From Hofstenia miamia (taxonomy: Eukaryota > Xenacoelomorpha > Acoela > Hofsteniidae): a stretch of DNA of 64,000 nucleotides. This document shows, piece by piece, positions 36,279 through 49,284 of this stretch. Numbering within the stretch: position 1 is the stretch's first letter; every line of letters starts with the position of its first letter. The notes under the pieces were generated by a model. The model was not told the DNA's origin. It searched no databases and saw nothing but the letters and a program-made list of their open reading frames with translations. The DNA lies in contig CABFPE010000173.1 in the NCBI GenBank assembly GCA_900660155.1, positions 593,508 to 657,507 of the forward strand. Direction: 5' to 3'. The translations under genes were made by a program, and so were the position numbers.

Positions 36279-37266
36279 TCTAAAAAAGTTAATGTTCGTG
36301 GAGATTAATTGTAAGTTAGACAAGGCTTTTAAACAATTTGTTTACGTTGTCTTTCAATTTTGGTTATAAGGCAATTTGTGTCAAACATTCTTACGGATTT
36401 TTTAAGTAATTATAGATATACTAAAAAAATTGTTTAAGATCCCGGTTCACAGAAAAAACTTTAAAATGTGACAACAAAAAAATTGGGAAAAAAATAAATC
36501 AATGTTGATGTTCAAGAACGTATTCACATTAGCACCAATATATTGTTAAATGCCATCTTGGTTTCTATTTGGAAGCGAATATATTCAATAATGTCTTATT
36601 CAATTTTGGGAATGTTACTAAAACATCTCTGTATTAATTGCATAATTTTTGAAGTTTAGGCGATCAAATAAGTAAAAGTTTAGCTTTGAAGATAATTAGA
36701 AATACAACTAAATAGATTTTAGTAGTAATTACCTTAAGAACCTTAAGAAACTATAGCACGTTTATATATATATATATATATAAACGTGCTATAGTTTCTT
36801 AAGGTTCTTAAGGTAATTACTACTAAAATCTATTTAGTTGTATTTCTAATTATCTTCAAAGCTAAACTTTTACTTATTTGATCGCCTAAACTTCAAAAAT
36901 TATGCAATTAATACAGAGATGTTTTAGTAACATTCCCAAAATTGAATAAGACATTATTGAATATATTCGCTTCCAAATAGAAACCAAGATGGCATTTAAC
37001 AATATATTGGTGCTAATGTGAATACGTTCTTGAACATCAACATTGATTTATTTTTTTCCCAATTTTTTTGTTGTCACATTTTAAAGTTTTTTCTGTGAAC
37101 CGGGATCTTAAACAATTTTTTTAGTATATCTATAATTACTTAAAAAATCCGTAAGAATGTTTGACACAAATTGCCTTATAACCAAAATTGAAAGACAACG
37201 TAAACAAATTGTTTAAAAGCCTTGTCTAACTTACAATTAATCTCCACGAACATTAACTTTTTTAGA
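36279..37266. repeat. Perfect 988-bp palindrome (two 494-bp arms, no spacer)
   Basis: The sequence from 36279 reads identically on the reverse strand from 37266. Every stretch compared, including the centre TTTATATATATATA...TAAA at 36761-36784, is exact. The left arm starts on the base after a lone N at 36278 and the right arm passes into unique DNA. No inverted-repeat ends, coding frame or target duplication explains it. A read or contig that folded back on itself is the simplest origin, but a genuine inverted duplication cannot be excluded. Confidence 0.9.
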
Positions 37267-37537
37267 AACGAGGTCAACCGTCTTATTTGTATCTAAATAT
37301 TAGAGTCTGCACTGATAAGTGTTAAATGCTGACATTATTTTATGTTTGATAATTAGATCAACTTGGAAACGACAAGTCTCTGAGATAAGCGCATAAAAGA
37401 TTGTTAACGATCGTATATAGACTCCAGACATCCTACCTGTATTGACTACTTCGGTATCATTAATGACGATGTCATCTGACTTTAATTCACTTACTTAGCA
37501 AACATACCATATTATTACCGCAGTACTAGTTTTTCTT

Positions 37538-37540
<3 letters not shown>

Positions 37541-37594
<54 letters not shown>

Positions 37595-37624
37595 TTATAT
37601 ATATGTAAGCATATATATATATAC

Positions 37625-37690
<66 letters not shown>

Positions 37691-37702
37691 GTATATATAT
37701 AC
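37541..37702. repeat. Long interrupted (TA)n array
   Basis: About 160 bp of TA dinucleotides with occasional GTA, TTTA and CGAA interruptions. The open frames across it are translations of the repeat, not genes. Confidence 0.95.
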
Positions 37703-38727
37703 ATCTAAAATTTCCAATAGGGTTTTTGGGCAATTTTCCCAGAACTAAATTTCAATTACTCAAGCAACTCAATATTGTCCTCCTTTAAATGCATATCGTT
37801 CGTAAAATTTACTGTATTAGTAAACTTTAGATCCACTAAGATTTGTACTTATGCTATGTCATTTAATGGGTTCTGGGTTTGACTAGGATGGGATGAGTCT
37901 AGGTAGCACTTAATCACAGCAATTTGTAGCATATTTTGGTCTGGATTTGGGCCTCATAAGCAAACTGGGATAGTCTTTGGATGTATTTGGGTCTACACTA
38001 ACTTCCAATCTTAAGCAAGGTTAACTAAACTCAAAGTAATTGACTTTTACTTGGAATAAAAATTGCTGAAAAGCTATCTTCCAATTTGTTATTAATGTTA
38101 GGTATTACACGCCAGATGGGAGGAACACTTCCTCTACAATGACTTTTATAACTTGCCACATGATTATTAATCGATGTTGACGCGTATATTTAATTTAATT
38201 ATTCGGGGATAAAAACATGATGTTCGCTGCATTATTTCAAACAGCAAATCATTAATTGTAAAAAGCGTAATTTCTTGCTACCATTATCGTCTGTAATGAA
38301 AAATGAAATGGTAATTACTGTGTTTATTGTGAAAGTGACATTTAGTTTTTTAACAAATTTATACACCGTGGAGGATCAATATTGTTTTTAACTGATTGCT
38401 GAATGACTGCTTCCACTTTGTCTATCGTCTGACACAAGCATTGCTTCTTCTCTGTATTCAGTGTTCAGTGAACCTTCAGTCATTCTGACAGGTAAAACCA
38501 ACCTTAAATTTAAAAAAACTAAAACGTTCAAAACAAATTAATACTTATGTATGACAATGGGAAATCAGCGGGGATCAATAAAACAACTTAAGTCATTCAT
38601 CGCCTTCATTCAAATTTCTATAGAGAATTAAATGCAATGTAAACACGATGAATGTCACTTCATCCAATTTACGGACAATGCCTGCTTGAGCACAGAAAAT
38701 TAGTGAAAAACTATTTTGTATATTTAT

Positions 38728-38762
<35 letters not shown>

Positions 38763-40490
38763 GAGTCCAAGCAAATTTATTGCTGGAAGCTATATAATGT
38801 CTACAAACTAACACATGACAAAAATACTTACACAACTACTTGCATATGCATTATTAATTAAAGACCAGTTTTAAAAGTAATTCAACCATGCATTGAGTTT
38901 ATTTATGCCCAATAATTTTTATTTATAATTATAATAATAATAATATTAATAATAATAATAATAATAGCTTTAATTTCTGTATCAAATACATAATGAAAGG
39001 GAGTAAGTTCAATAAGGGGTTGCATACAACAAAAGATATTTGTACAGTATATAAAGATTGTGGACATATATTATGCTTGTGCTGAAAAAACAGGGAGCCC
39101 AATGTTGCACCTGAGATGAGGGTGGTCCACAGGTTTTCCATTGTAAAATTATTAATGCCCATACAAAGATACATAAAACCGTATTGAAATAATAGACAGC
39201 TTTGTCAAAAAATTTATTTTGGAGATTTTTGTGGCAAATTTATATTCATGTAGTGCTGATTTGTAAAACATTTCTTGTGGTGTGCTGCGAGATATGGGAC
39301 CAAAAATGTTTTCCAATGGTGACGGTATGATTATATTGAATTTGGACCAGAAATTGAGGTGTGGACGGACCATATCCATGTGAGTAAATACATAGGCAGG
39401 TGCACTTGTTCTGCCCCTATCTAGATGTATATGTCATCTTATTAAGTACCATTTTGGAAAAAACTTTTGTTAAATACAAAAATTTAATTGCAACAGACTA
39501 AATCTAACAAGATTATAGTATCTTTACATTGTCATAACTTGGGTGTTCATGTTTAAAAGAGTAGAAAAAGATTATATGATTAACAACCTGTACAACAGAA
39601 GCAAAAGTTAGTTTCTAAAGGTCAGAGTCATATTAGGCGCATATTGGTCAAGGTCCATCTCATGTGTCATCTGGCAGAGGTTCCAAATCTAGGCTCTAAT
39701 CTTAAAGCCGAATTAATTTGCAAAAATGGAATTAATTATAAGAAATATAAACTGAAGGACATGAGCTGTGAGATTAAGAAAAATTGAAAGTATTTGTGTG
39801 TCTTCATAGATTGAAAATTTCGATAGAACTTGATAATTCTCAGCTACAAGACCGACAAAAAATATTTTTTGTTTTAGTTTATAAGTGGGGAATATTTTGC
39901 TTAGTCTGGCTATTGCATTGCAACAAGAATAAAATTTTAATATATCTCTTTGGAATCTCTCATAAATTTCGACTATAGATTGAGTAATTCTGTTTTTTGA
40001 TTTGATAATTTTGTTTCAATTTACAATAAAGAAAATTGAAATGGCGGATTTACACTTGAAAATGTAAGAAACTGGATAAAATTAAGCAGGTTGAACCCTT
40101 GGGTTTTTCTAATATCGAATGGGACACTCAAAATATTTGAATGATTTTTGTTTGCAAACACATTCAAACGCAACTGCAGGTGGTAAGTCAGACATATCCA
40201 ACTAGAAGAGCAACTATGTTTGACTTTAGAGGAAAAATTTTACATATATTTATTTGTTTACTTAAATCTTTATTATTCAAAGTTAAGTAAGGTTAAATGC
40301 GAGAGCAATAATAATTGATGATGCTTCTTTTAGTTTTATATATTTTGACTAACATACAAAATACGCTATCTAAACAAACTTAAACTTTCAGAATTTAAAT
40401 ACATTTAAAAACGAAAAACTGATTAAAGTTATGCAAGAAATGATACATAGAAAATATCAAAATTGTGTCTTGCTAGATATTTAATTATAA
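37703..40490. other. AT-rich stretch with two AAT arrays
   Basis: Apart from the AAT arrays at 38729-38966 nothing was identified. If the receptor gene continues on the - strand, its M4 exon might lie here, but I saw no convincing M4 sequence. Confidence 0.4.
38729..38966. repeat. Two (AAT)n microsatellites 170 bp apart
   Basis: (AAT)n occupies 38729-38762 and an interrupted (AAT)n occupies 38929-38966. A third array is at 63095-63140. Confidence 0.9.
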
Positions 40491-40923
40491 AGTAGTTGCA
40501 AGCGGCTCGGATTATAAACCGTTGGGCTTGGTGCTGTTGGTTTCGGCTTGTCATATCTGATTTGCAAACGGCTCAAAACGGTTCCAAATTTTATAATGAC
40601 CAAATTACACAATTGTATTTAAAAAAATACCCCGAAATTTACAATATTCCGGATTTTATCAATGACTTAGAATTCCCTAAAAGTTATGAAGTTTACCCGA
40701 ATTTATTAATGAGCATTAATTTCGATTTGAAAATTTTGTAAATGAATATTGTAATCAAATTTTTCATTTTACTCCTTTCTGATTTTTTGTACAGTTCTTT
40801 CGGTTTGAAACAAACGATTCAAGTTATTTGCATTAAACGGTTTGATTCAGTTCGATTAGGTTTCTTTCTAAAAGGGCTTGGTTCGACTAGGTTTCTAAAA
40901 AATATAAGCCGCTTGCAACTCTG
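40491..40923. mobile_element. Probable hAT-like element (GTTGCAAGCGGC ends)
   Basis: AGTTGCAAGCGGCTCGG at the left pairs with AGCCGCTTGCAACTCTG at the right. Near-terminal words such as CAAACGGCTC, AAACGGTTCC and GGTTCGACTAGG recur. The right end reads CAGAGTTGCAA outward, also the end of the 44203 element. No target duplication is visible and the left tip is damaged. Confidence 0.55.
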
Positions 40924-41190
40924 TGGCAGATCTTTCAATTACAAAGTGAAAGTTTTTAGATTGACACAGATTATTTATACATATATATATATATATAAAT
41001 ATATATAAATATCTGCATATACTATAAATTGTTTTATCATTTTACACTAAACAGCGTCATTGAAAATAAATTTTTGTAAATTATATAATGTTGGAGTAAA
41101 TTATTTGGACAGCTTGAGTGCATTGGAAATGTAAGCAAGGTTCGCTTTTTTAGTGAAAATTATTGTTCTATCTTACAAGACGAAATTTTA

Positions 41191-41229
<39 letters not shown>

Positions 41230-42133
41230 ACCCAACAATGGTTATTTCAAAAAAATTCAATAAAAATTTAACTAAAATGTACATTTCATTTATGTGAAGA
41301 AAACAACTGCAAGGCAAAAACCAGTTTCACAATATATCTATGTCACTGTACTCTTGAATATATTGAATAAGAATAGTTTCAATGCTTTCTTAGATTGATG
41401 AGTAGATTCCCTCTTGATGATAATTCAATCAAAGGATCAGCAAATATATTAGTGAATATTTTATGTAAAACTGAAAAGTAATGCACATTATCCTTAATAT
41501 ATTAACATGAACTTGATGTCAATAAACTTATGTTTTTCATATTGAATAACTTCATGAAACATACTAGTAGCCAAATATTCTTAACGTTCGCAAGTAACCA
41601 GAAAGTACTTTTAGCAATCCGGAAATTCATTTGTATATATTAGTAATAATAAGGTCCAAGGATCTCTATGAAAACATCCATTATTTACTGGTATAGGACA
41701 TGAGAGAGTGGCGCTACAATTTGATGTTATTTCTTTCAGAAAGGTTAACTGAAATAAATGCATTAATCATTCACTTAATTTGAAGTTTTAGAAACCCGTT
41801 TAATTAGAAGCAGAAGTCATCCACAGGGTTAGAATTTTTTGTTAATTTGCCTAACAAATGTATTTTTGTTCTACATACACTATTAAAACCAAATTAATTT
41901 GGTCAACATTTCCAAATTCAAAAAGTATTATTGAACTGTTGAAATTAGAATTGTAGTTAGTTAAATAAATATATTTTGACTGTGGTAGGCTAATGATATT
42001 TTGGCCCGGTTGTTTTTATCTCCACAAATTCTATTGTATGCAAAAACTCTAAAACGTTTATCTTAATCTGTTTGAAAGGAAATTTCTGATTTTGATGTTA
42101 ATCAAATAGCCAAGCTTCATTATCAAAAAATAC
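40924..42133. other. AT-rich stretch downstream of the M3 exon (on the - strand)
   Basis: (TA)n at 40979-40997 and 41192-41228. No further receptor exon recognised. Confidence 0.4.
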
Positions 42134-42271
42134 CTTTGCTTTCTTTCGCTTGGCTTTCCTTGCGTCGGCCAAACGGCCTAAAAAATTAACCGCTGAAAAC
42201 TCTAACAGTGCAGAAAATACAAAGAGAAGACAAACAGCCATCCAGACATCGATTGCTTTCACGTAAGATAC
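42134..42271 (-). CDS. Glycine-receptor-like channel, M3 exon
   Basis: On the - strand, acceptor TATTTAG precedes GTATCTTAC and donor AAAG is followed by GTATTTTTT. The exon is 138 bp, phase 0 at both ends (46 codons). It reads [14 protein letters not shown], then [18 protein letters not shown], the third membrane segment with the family's Ala-Leu-Leu-Glu, then a basic tail [14 protein letters not shown] that starts the cytoplasmic M3-M4 loop. The start at VSYVKAID directly continues SLPR from the 52433-52647 exon, the position of the vertebrate glycine-receptor exon 7/8 junction. Only about 10 kb of intron separates them. The M4 exon is missing from view. Confidence 0.92.
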
Positions 42272-44202
42272 CTAAATATTTCACCATCAACAATATTTTA
42301 AAATAATAAAATGTATCCAAATTGAAATGGTTTCTTACGAACAAAGTCATCATCACATGATAGTGTTTTTAATACATTAATTATAATCTAAAAACTAGAA
42401 TACATTTTTAGGAACATAGTCGTTTGTTTACAAGTAAGGTAATTTTGTTATCGCATTTTATTAAATGCATCATAATTGCATTAAAATCTGTAGGGAATTG
42501 CAAACCGAGATAAACTATTTTTTACTAGTACATTAGTAAATATTGATTGAGTTAATTTTAATTTATAATTATTGATTTAAGGTGAATTAATTAATGCATT
42601 AAGTTACGTTATAATGCCGAATTCGTTGTAATCTTATTTAATTCTTGTCATTTTGCAGTTGAATATTAACGCTAGTATTTTGTACAATGAAAAAACAGTT
42701 GTAAAATTGAGAAATTAATGTATATTCGAAAATTAATGTATAAAAATGAGAAAATATAAAACGAATTGAAATTGCCTCTACGCTAATGCTGTCATTTATT
42801 ATTTATGAGTGTTAATGCAGTAATAACGATATAAATTAGTGTTTCCATTAATTAGTTAATATAATTATTTATCAACTGCGTTAACGTCTTTAGGGCAATC
42901 TTGAATGAGGACTTACATTTCATCATCAAATGAAGTCCGGGATTCTTATCATTAAAGCAAAATACCGCAATTAAATATTGTGTACATTATTTTTATCTAC
43001 ATATACTCATTCATAAATTTCTTAATTGAAATTTCAGAGGTCTCATGCAAGTCAACTCATCTGGATTACAGTATTTACAGTAACTTTTTTTCAAGTCTTT
43101 GTTGTGGGTCAATAGAATCTTTGTTGCATTACATTAAGTAGATTTGATTTCAATGAAATCTCTGTTGCATTCAAGAATGTTTCGGTTGATGTGCAAGAAA
43201 TATATATACTAATTTCTTTCCAGATCGAAATCTCAAAAAAATATTTTCTAATTTTTTAAATTTATAAGATTTTCAGGTATATCTTTCTGATTCTAATAAA
43301 TTATTAGTATTATTATTGCTAAAAAATTTCTTTGTATATTAATATCTAGTTAAAAATACAATATATTTGATGGCAGAAGAATTCTGTAGTAATAAAAAAA
43401 ATATTAAAAATTCATTACATTAAATATTTTCTTGCAAAAAATATTTACTGTTAATATGTTAATTTGACTGGAAGAGATAATAATAATAATTAAGAACCTT
43501 CAATATACAGAATATTCAGAATTTATTAATTAATAAGTGAAAATTACACTTTATTTCCTAAAAGGCAATGTTTAGAACCTTTTTAATTAATGTGAAATAG
43601 GTTTTCCATCATGTTCATTTGTTTTTTGGTCTCAATGATATTGCATTTCTCTGTAAATGTCTCAGAATGATGGAATTATTTAATATATATTAAGAACAAC
43701 AAGCTCTATAGAAATATCAAGAAAATCTGAAATTTTTAATAAAATTTCCCTTTTCTCAAAAAATAGTTGTACAATTAAATAATATAATTGTGAGCAAAAG
43801 AAAGTGGTAATATCAAGGGAAATCATTGTTTCCGTGGTTTGAATTTATAATAAGAACGGAAATAAGGAAGTACTTTTATTGCTTACTTAAACGTGAAATA
43901 ATTGGGAGGAGATAAAATAGGAAATCAACAATCTGTAATTGAACGAACATCAAAGCGTAATTTTATGTGCAATGAATTATATTCGAATGCTAACTTGGAA
44001 TGGGGAATTTAATCGATTTTAATTTATACATCCGGTAATATAACTACTTAATTTATATCAGCAAAGTGAGATATTTTATTTGACTACCAAAGCTATCTGC
44101 AGACCTTCTAGATTAGGAATCAAACGAATATATTATCCAAAAATAACTTAAGACGTACCAATCAATTGTTGTGCACGTGTGTGTGTCTTGATATTGTAGA
44201 AT
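42272..44202. other. AT-rich intron sequence
   Basis: Intron between the M3 and M1-M2 exons on the - strand. No recognisable genes or element borders in this part. Confidence 0.5.
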
Positions 44203-44400
44203 CAGAGTTGCAAAGGGCTTGGTCAGCCCTATTTCTTTTGAATTGGGCCTGGGCCTCCTTTTATTATTCACACTTATTAATGTGCATTTTTTATGATATT
44301 ATTTTTCCACAACCTTAGTAGAACATGATAATTGAGTTGGACTGTTAAATTTGAGCTTGGACTAAGCTTCGGCCCAAAATATCCGTTTTTTGCAACGCTG
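44203..44400. mobile_element. Possible hAT-like MITE (CAGAGTTGCAAA ends)
   Basis: The left end CAGAGTTGCAAAGGGC and right end GTTTTTTGCAACGCTG are an imperfect inverted pair around 198 bp, with GGGCC/GGCCC words inside both ends. The flanking 8-mers TGTAGAAT and CTTAATTG do not match, so this rests on the ends alone. Confidence 0.45.
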
Positions 44401-44536
44401 CTTAATTGTGTTTTCAATAATCGCCATGCAATGGAAACTTGACGAAGGATATTCAAAAAGTCTTGAAAGATCTATGTTCCGAGTATCCAATATGTTATTA
44501 AATTGTTATTCAAATACACTTAAATGAAAACCCTTA

Positions 44537-44761
44537 AGGTGCGTTCAGACGAGAACCTTTTGATGTATATCATTTGATATACGTCAAAAAGATGCTCGTC
44601 TAAACGCACATCGTTCAAATTAGCATAGATCAAAAAGACGCTCGTCTGAACGCTCCCAATTTTTGATAGATGCATCAAAAATGCATACATCAAAAAGATG
44701 CTCGTTTGAACGCACTTTCATCAAAAGATGCCCATCAAAAGGTTCTCGTCTGAACGCACCT
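44537..44761. mobile_element. Harbinger-like fold-back MITE, TTA target duplication
   Basis: TTA at 44534-44536 and 44762-44764 flanks perfect inverted ends AGGTGCGTTCAGACGAGAAC and GTTCTCGTCTGAACGCACCT. Inside, the module AAAAAGA(T/C)GCTCGT(C/T)TGAACGC is repeated several times in both orientations (about 44585-44715). It is 225 bp, non-coding, and lies in the receptor intron. Confidence 0.85.
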
Positions 44762-45099
44762 TTAGCTTCTTTGTACAAATTGGCTCGACTTATTTCTCTT
44801 TTCAGATACATCCCTGGCTTCATAAACATTAATTAGTGCTTCTTGTCTAACTCTTTATTTACATAAGTTAGGTCTATTGTTATATGTATAAAATTCTCAA
44901 TACCATAATTGAAATTTTAGGAATATTTGAGATGCTTATAAATATATACTAATGTAACGTAGACCCTTAATTATAAATGAAAACAACACCCATTGCACAC
45001 AAACGGTGTATTGTTGCAAATAATGGAACGATTATACGAACAGATCGTTTTGTTATACTTATTTCTTATGTGTTCAGAAGTTACATACATAATCTTTTA

Positions 45100-45268
45100 A
45101 GGCATGTCTTAACTACACGATTTAATCGGCCCGACTTAATCGGCCCGATTAAATCGTGTAGTTAAGACGCAGCTCCAACTTTGTCACCCGATTTTGTTCG
45201 AAATTTGTCGAATGCAAAACTTGTTCCGTCTTAACTACCCGAATTAATAATGTATTTAAGACAGGCCT
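45100..45268. mobile_element. Harbinger-like MITE, TTA target duplication
   Basis: TTA at 45097-45099 and 45269-45271 flanks ends AGGCATGTCTTAACTACACG and TGTATTTAAGACAGGCCT. A strong internal palindrome around 45113-45165 pairs CTACACGATTTAATCGG with its complement and includes two copies of TTAATCGGCCCGA. It is 169 bp with no coding content. Confidence 0.75.
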
Positions 45269-45271
45269 TTA

Positions 45272-46793
45272 GTATTGTTAGATCGAGACTGACACCTTGC
45301 TTGTTTAGTAAACTCTTATTTCAGCATAAACTCAACAAAAATACTTAATTTCATTCGATGTTTACAATACAGTATAAACAATATTCCAATTATAGTATTA
45401 CCATTATTGGGAGGTACTTGCAATACATGTGTACCAAAATTTTAACACCAAAATTTAACTAATTTTTTCTAAATCCTTGCTGAAAATTATTCATTTATAG
45501 CCTATGACGCAATTAACCCAATATTCACTAGGAATTTTTCAAAATATCTAATGTTTTGATCTGTATATTTTACACGACTATTATCAAGAACTATTGAATA
45601 TTAAATATATTTAAAATCTGAAAACATCACACGATAAAGAATTGTCTCTTCTGTCATTTTCGACTTAAATTTGCGACTTAGCAAGGTGACGCGGTCCCGT
45701 CCAGGTGTGAGTCAGGGGTTGTCTCGCATTAGATCTGAAAATTAGGAATGGTGAGAATTGAAAATTTTTTTGGAAAAATCAGTTTCTTTTTGAAAAAAAA
45801 ATATTTTTATATTTTTAGGCACAGGATTAATTCTTACCTTCATCATTACATGAGCGCGCACACACCCATAGAGGTGTTTATATCAAAGACTTTCAATATT
45901 TCCTCATAGACTTGGATAAAACTGTTTAAATGTGGGCTGTTATTTAAGTAACGCTTGTAAGCACAGGGTTAATATCAGAATTTGGAAAACGAGGCTGTTC
46001 CAAAAACTAAGTATGTTGTACTACTAGAAAGTAGAATAGGTGTTTTAACACCTATTTCAATATAAAAATCACCGAAACATCTTTCACAGTTTTACTCAAA
46101 AATCCCTAGATATTATAACACTACATCGACTTCCAAAAAATGGCAATAGTTCTTGTGTACAAAAAATAGTTTCTGCGAAATCTCGAAAATCTTAAGATTG
46201 CCAATCTAATCTGAGAGAATACTTCATATTTCAAGAAAGATTATTGCATTTGAGAACAACATCTAAGCACACTCAGACTTTATTATTACTATTTTAATCA
46301 AAGAATTGATATGAAATTCATTTGGAATTTCCATGAACGAAATTTTATTGTCGTTCAGAAATTTAACAAAATATCTTGTTAATCTTGATTTCTATCGATA
46401 ATTTCCCTAACAATGTTTCGTAAATGAAATTGAGTAGCTTAATTCAAGGTTGGTAAGGAACCCTTTAGGCAATGTGTATGTTATAAAGTAATTCTATTAT
46501 TTGGAGTATATTCTATAAAGAAGTTTCAAACGGTCGTGCATGCACACAACATGCAATACTAGTACATAGGCATTACTAAACTTTTGATTACATGTTATCG
46601 GAGAGGTACAAAATTAAGAACTTGCTAGTTACACCTATGAATCCTTAAATAATTGGCAAGATAACCCGCAAAAACGAAATATAGCCAGCCGAAATATAAA
46701 AAATGACCTCACAAAATACTAGTGTATCGGTTTGTGTCAATAATATGATAAACCCTGCTGTACATATATACTATACAATATTTAAATTGTAAC

Positions 46794-46796
<3 letters not shown>
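45272..46796. other. AT-rich intron sequence
   Basis: No exon or element recognised. Confidence 0.5.
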
Positions 46797-46844
<48 letters not shown>

Positions 46845-46865
46845 TTATATATTTATATATATATA

Positions 46866-47355
46866 CCTTGGTTCAAAAAAAGTGGCCGCTGAAATAATAG
46901 ATTTTTCTAAGCATTGAGCAAACAAAATAATGTAAGAAAATATGAGTCTGTTGCGTTTTTGTCTTGCCTATTCAGTCCCAGTCCATTTCTCCACAAATTT
47001 TCCTTCGTTTTCAAGACACTGGCCCAAACGCGTCGGGATAGAACCCATCAAATTTTTTCTTACCGCTGGCAAAATTACATGTTGAGATTTCAGAGCTCGG
47101 AAAACTGTGGATTTACTGACGGATGTCCCAGATAACTCGTTATAACGATCACAGACATTTTGAGTTTGTGCAGACGGATATTTAAGCGCAATTTGACATA
47201 AGCGTTTTTTCTCATTGCCAGAAATTTGTAGAGGTCGGCCGCTTCCTTTTTTTCTTTCCAAGGTTCCCCTTTCTTCCAAGATTTTCATGTTACGTCGGAA
47301 ACTACGAGGTGGCATTTTCACCCGTTTCGACAGATATTCAGTAGATTCAAAATTA
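46866..47355 (-). mobile_element. Internally deleted Tc1-like element with an intact small ORF
   Basis: The - strand frame (Met at 47321 to stop at 46968, 117 codons) starts with a Tc1-type DNA-binding region: MPPRSFRRNMKILEERGTLE, the GRP-type motif GSGRPLQISGNEKKR, and GTSVSKSTVFRALKSQH. It then switches directly to LMGSIPTRLGQCLENEGKFV, which matches the extreme C-terminus of Tc1 transposases (compare MPARINALVNAKGGHTLY in the element at the window start). The DDE core is therefore missing, yet the frame stays open across the junction. The low end is CCTTGGTTCAAAAAAAGTGG, preceded by TA in a (TA)n array. The high end near 47355 is not defined. Confidence 0.75.
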
Positions 47356-48850
47356 TATAATTATATAATTTCAGATAGTTTACACTACGTATTACTTTTG
47401 GATTTAAGTAATTCCCAAACGTTCCCAAACAGCACCTGCTAATCGGATACACTTACGAAATTTGAGGAGCAGGTATTTTTCGCTTCGATTAACTGTTAAT
47501 AGTTTCCTAAAATCTACTTCGATCTAGCAGATACTTCAGTAGTCTGTGACTCTGATTTATTTCCTTTCTGCTTAACATCAGTAATGCACTTTCAATAAAT
47601 TGGCATTAAAATGTGGGATCAGTTCCAGTCGTAACATCTGGTATTGCTTTAATGTAATTTTCAAATTTGGACGCCGTGCTATAGCATGCCTTAAATTGTC
47701 AATCGTTGTCTTTCTTTTTCAAAAACTGCATATTTTTCGAGTGAGTGCAAGTATATCTATTAATCAATATTATTCAATTTGGATTTATAATCATGAAATT
47801 ATTGTCAATATTGATGATTATTCCGAAATGTTTCTGGTAACTCTATCCCCATATTAGACATCATCAAATTCTTTCCAAAACTTCAGTAGATATTTCATTG
47901 AGACATGTTATTACATTTTAGTGTTCTACACAACCTACATAGGCTCATTGAATTGAATTTTTTCTTAGTCTGCTCGTATTCTAGTCTCATGAATTTGCTA
48001 GCCCTATAGCCCGGATTAAGTGGATTAAGTGGATTAGCTTAAAGCGAATCCAAATATTTACAATAAATTAAAAGATAATAATCGCAAACGTTTACTACTC
48101 TTTCCCATTGTATTATTGAAGAAGGCCGTATGGACTGCATAAAGAATAATTAATGCAAATTCCTAATCTATGTTTATTGTTCCAGTCCCATCAATTTTGA
48201 TCCCGGTCTCATTGACTTTTTGATGAAAGACCCGAAAGACTGGGACCAGTAAATATTATGTGGCTGAACGGTTCCACAAAACTGTAATACATATATATTA
48301 GGTCCTATATAAAATGGAACCATTGCCAGATTATTAAAAGTGTACAAAATAATTGTTGAGAATCTATTTACAGAATTTCCCAATTCAAAATCTGATTCAA
48401 AACATCCAAAAATCAATCGTCTGCTATGAGTATAAGAATGTTTTTAGAAACATATTAAACGTATGACCAAATACTTTGTGAGTGAATTTTACTTGTATCT
48501 CTTAAAAGAAATTGTGTTTGCGGATTTTTCCTTTCTGTTATTACCTGTTCACTATCCAATTTAAAATAATTTGTTAAGTACATATGCAAGGAGGGTGACT
48601 AATAAACTCCATGGTTTTGTTTTAATTAATTAAAAGTTAATGCTAATAGTTTTCATTTCAAAAAGTTTAAACAAATTAAATAATTGAATTTTACATTTAC
48701 TTTTTCAACTACATTCAAAATTCAGTTTAGGAAATCAAGGATTTTCCCATTTTTACTCACTGAGTTTGAAATCTTTTACCAATTAATTTGCTTTAATGGT
48801 AAATATCACATTTGATTACATTCAAAACTGTTGCGAAATCGTTCGAAGAA

Positions 48851-48887
<37 letters not shown>

Positions 48888-49247
48888 ACTTTTCGCTATT
48901 GAAAATGCAAAAAAACTTACATTTTGAGGGAAACCGTCAAAAATTTCTCAAAATGTCTATTTTTTGGCCATTGCTCCTGCAATACTCACTCGAACTTAAA
49001 TATATTTCCTATGGGGATATGTAGTATAAGGTGACACAACCTTGCAAAATTTCAAAAAATATGTTCGGAAATGCGGTCATGATGAGGCTATTAAAAACAT
49101 TTATATATAACGATGTGTGTGAATTTTCTCGAACATTGAAAATGTACATCCTCTGAAAATGCAATCTATTTCACGTTCAAATGTTCATCATAAATGGTTA
49201 TTTATCCAGGAATAAAATTGACCTACTGAATATAGAAAGAATATAGT

Positions 49248-49284
<37 letters not shown>

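Noticed and set aside
37495-37733. Tyr/Ile-rich open frames on the - strand
   Set aside because: Translated (TA)n array.
38728-38966. CRISPR-like or regularly spaced repeat array
   Set aside because: These are simple AAT microsatellites, and the organism is an animal.
48160-48320. Another member of the 6315/52922 hAT-like family
   Set aside because: Shared TCCCA words only; termini and target duplication could not be placed.
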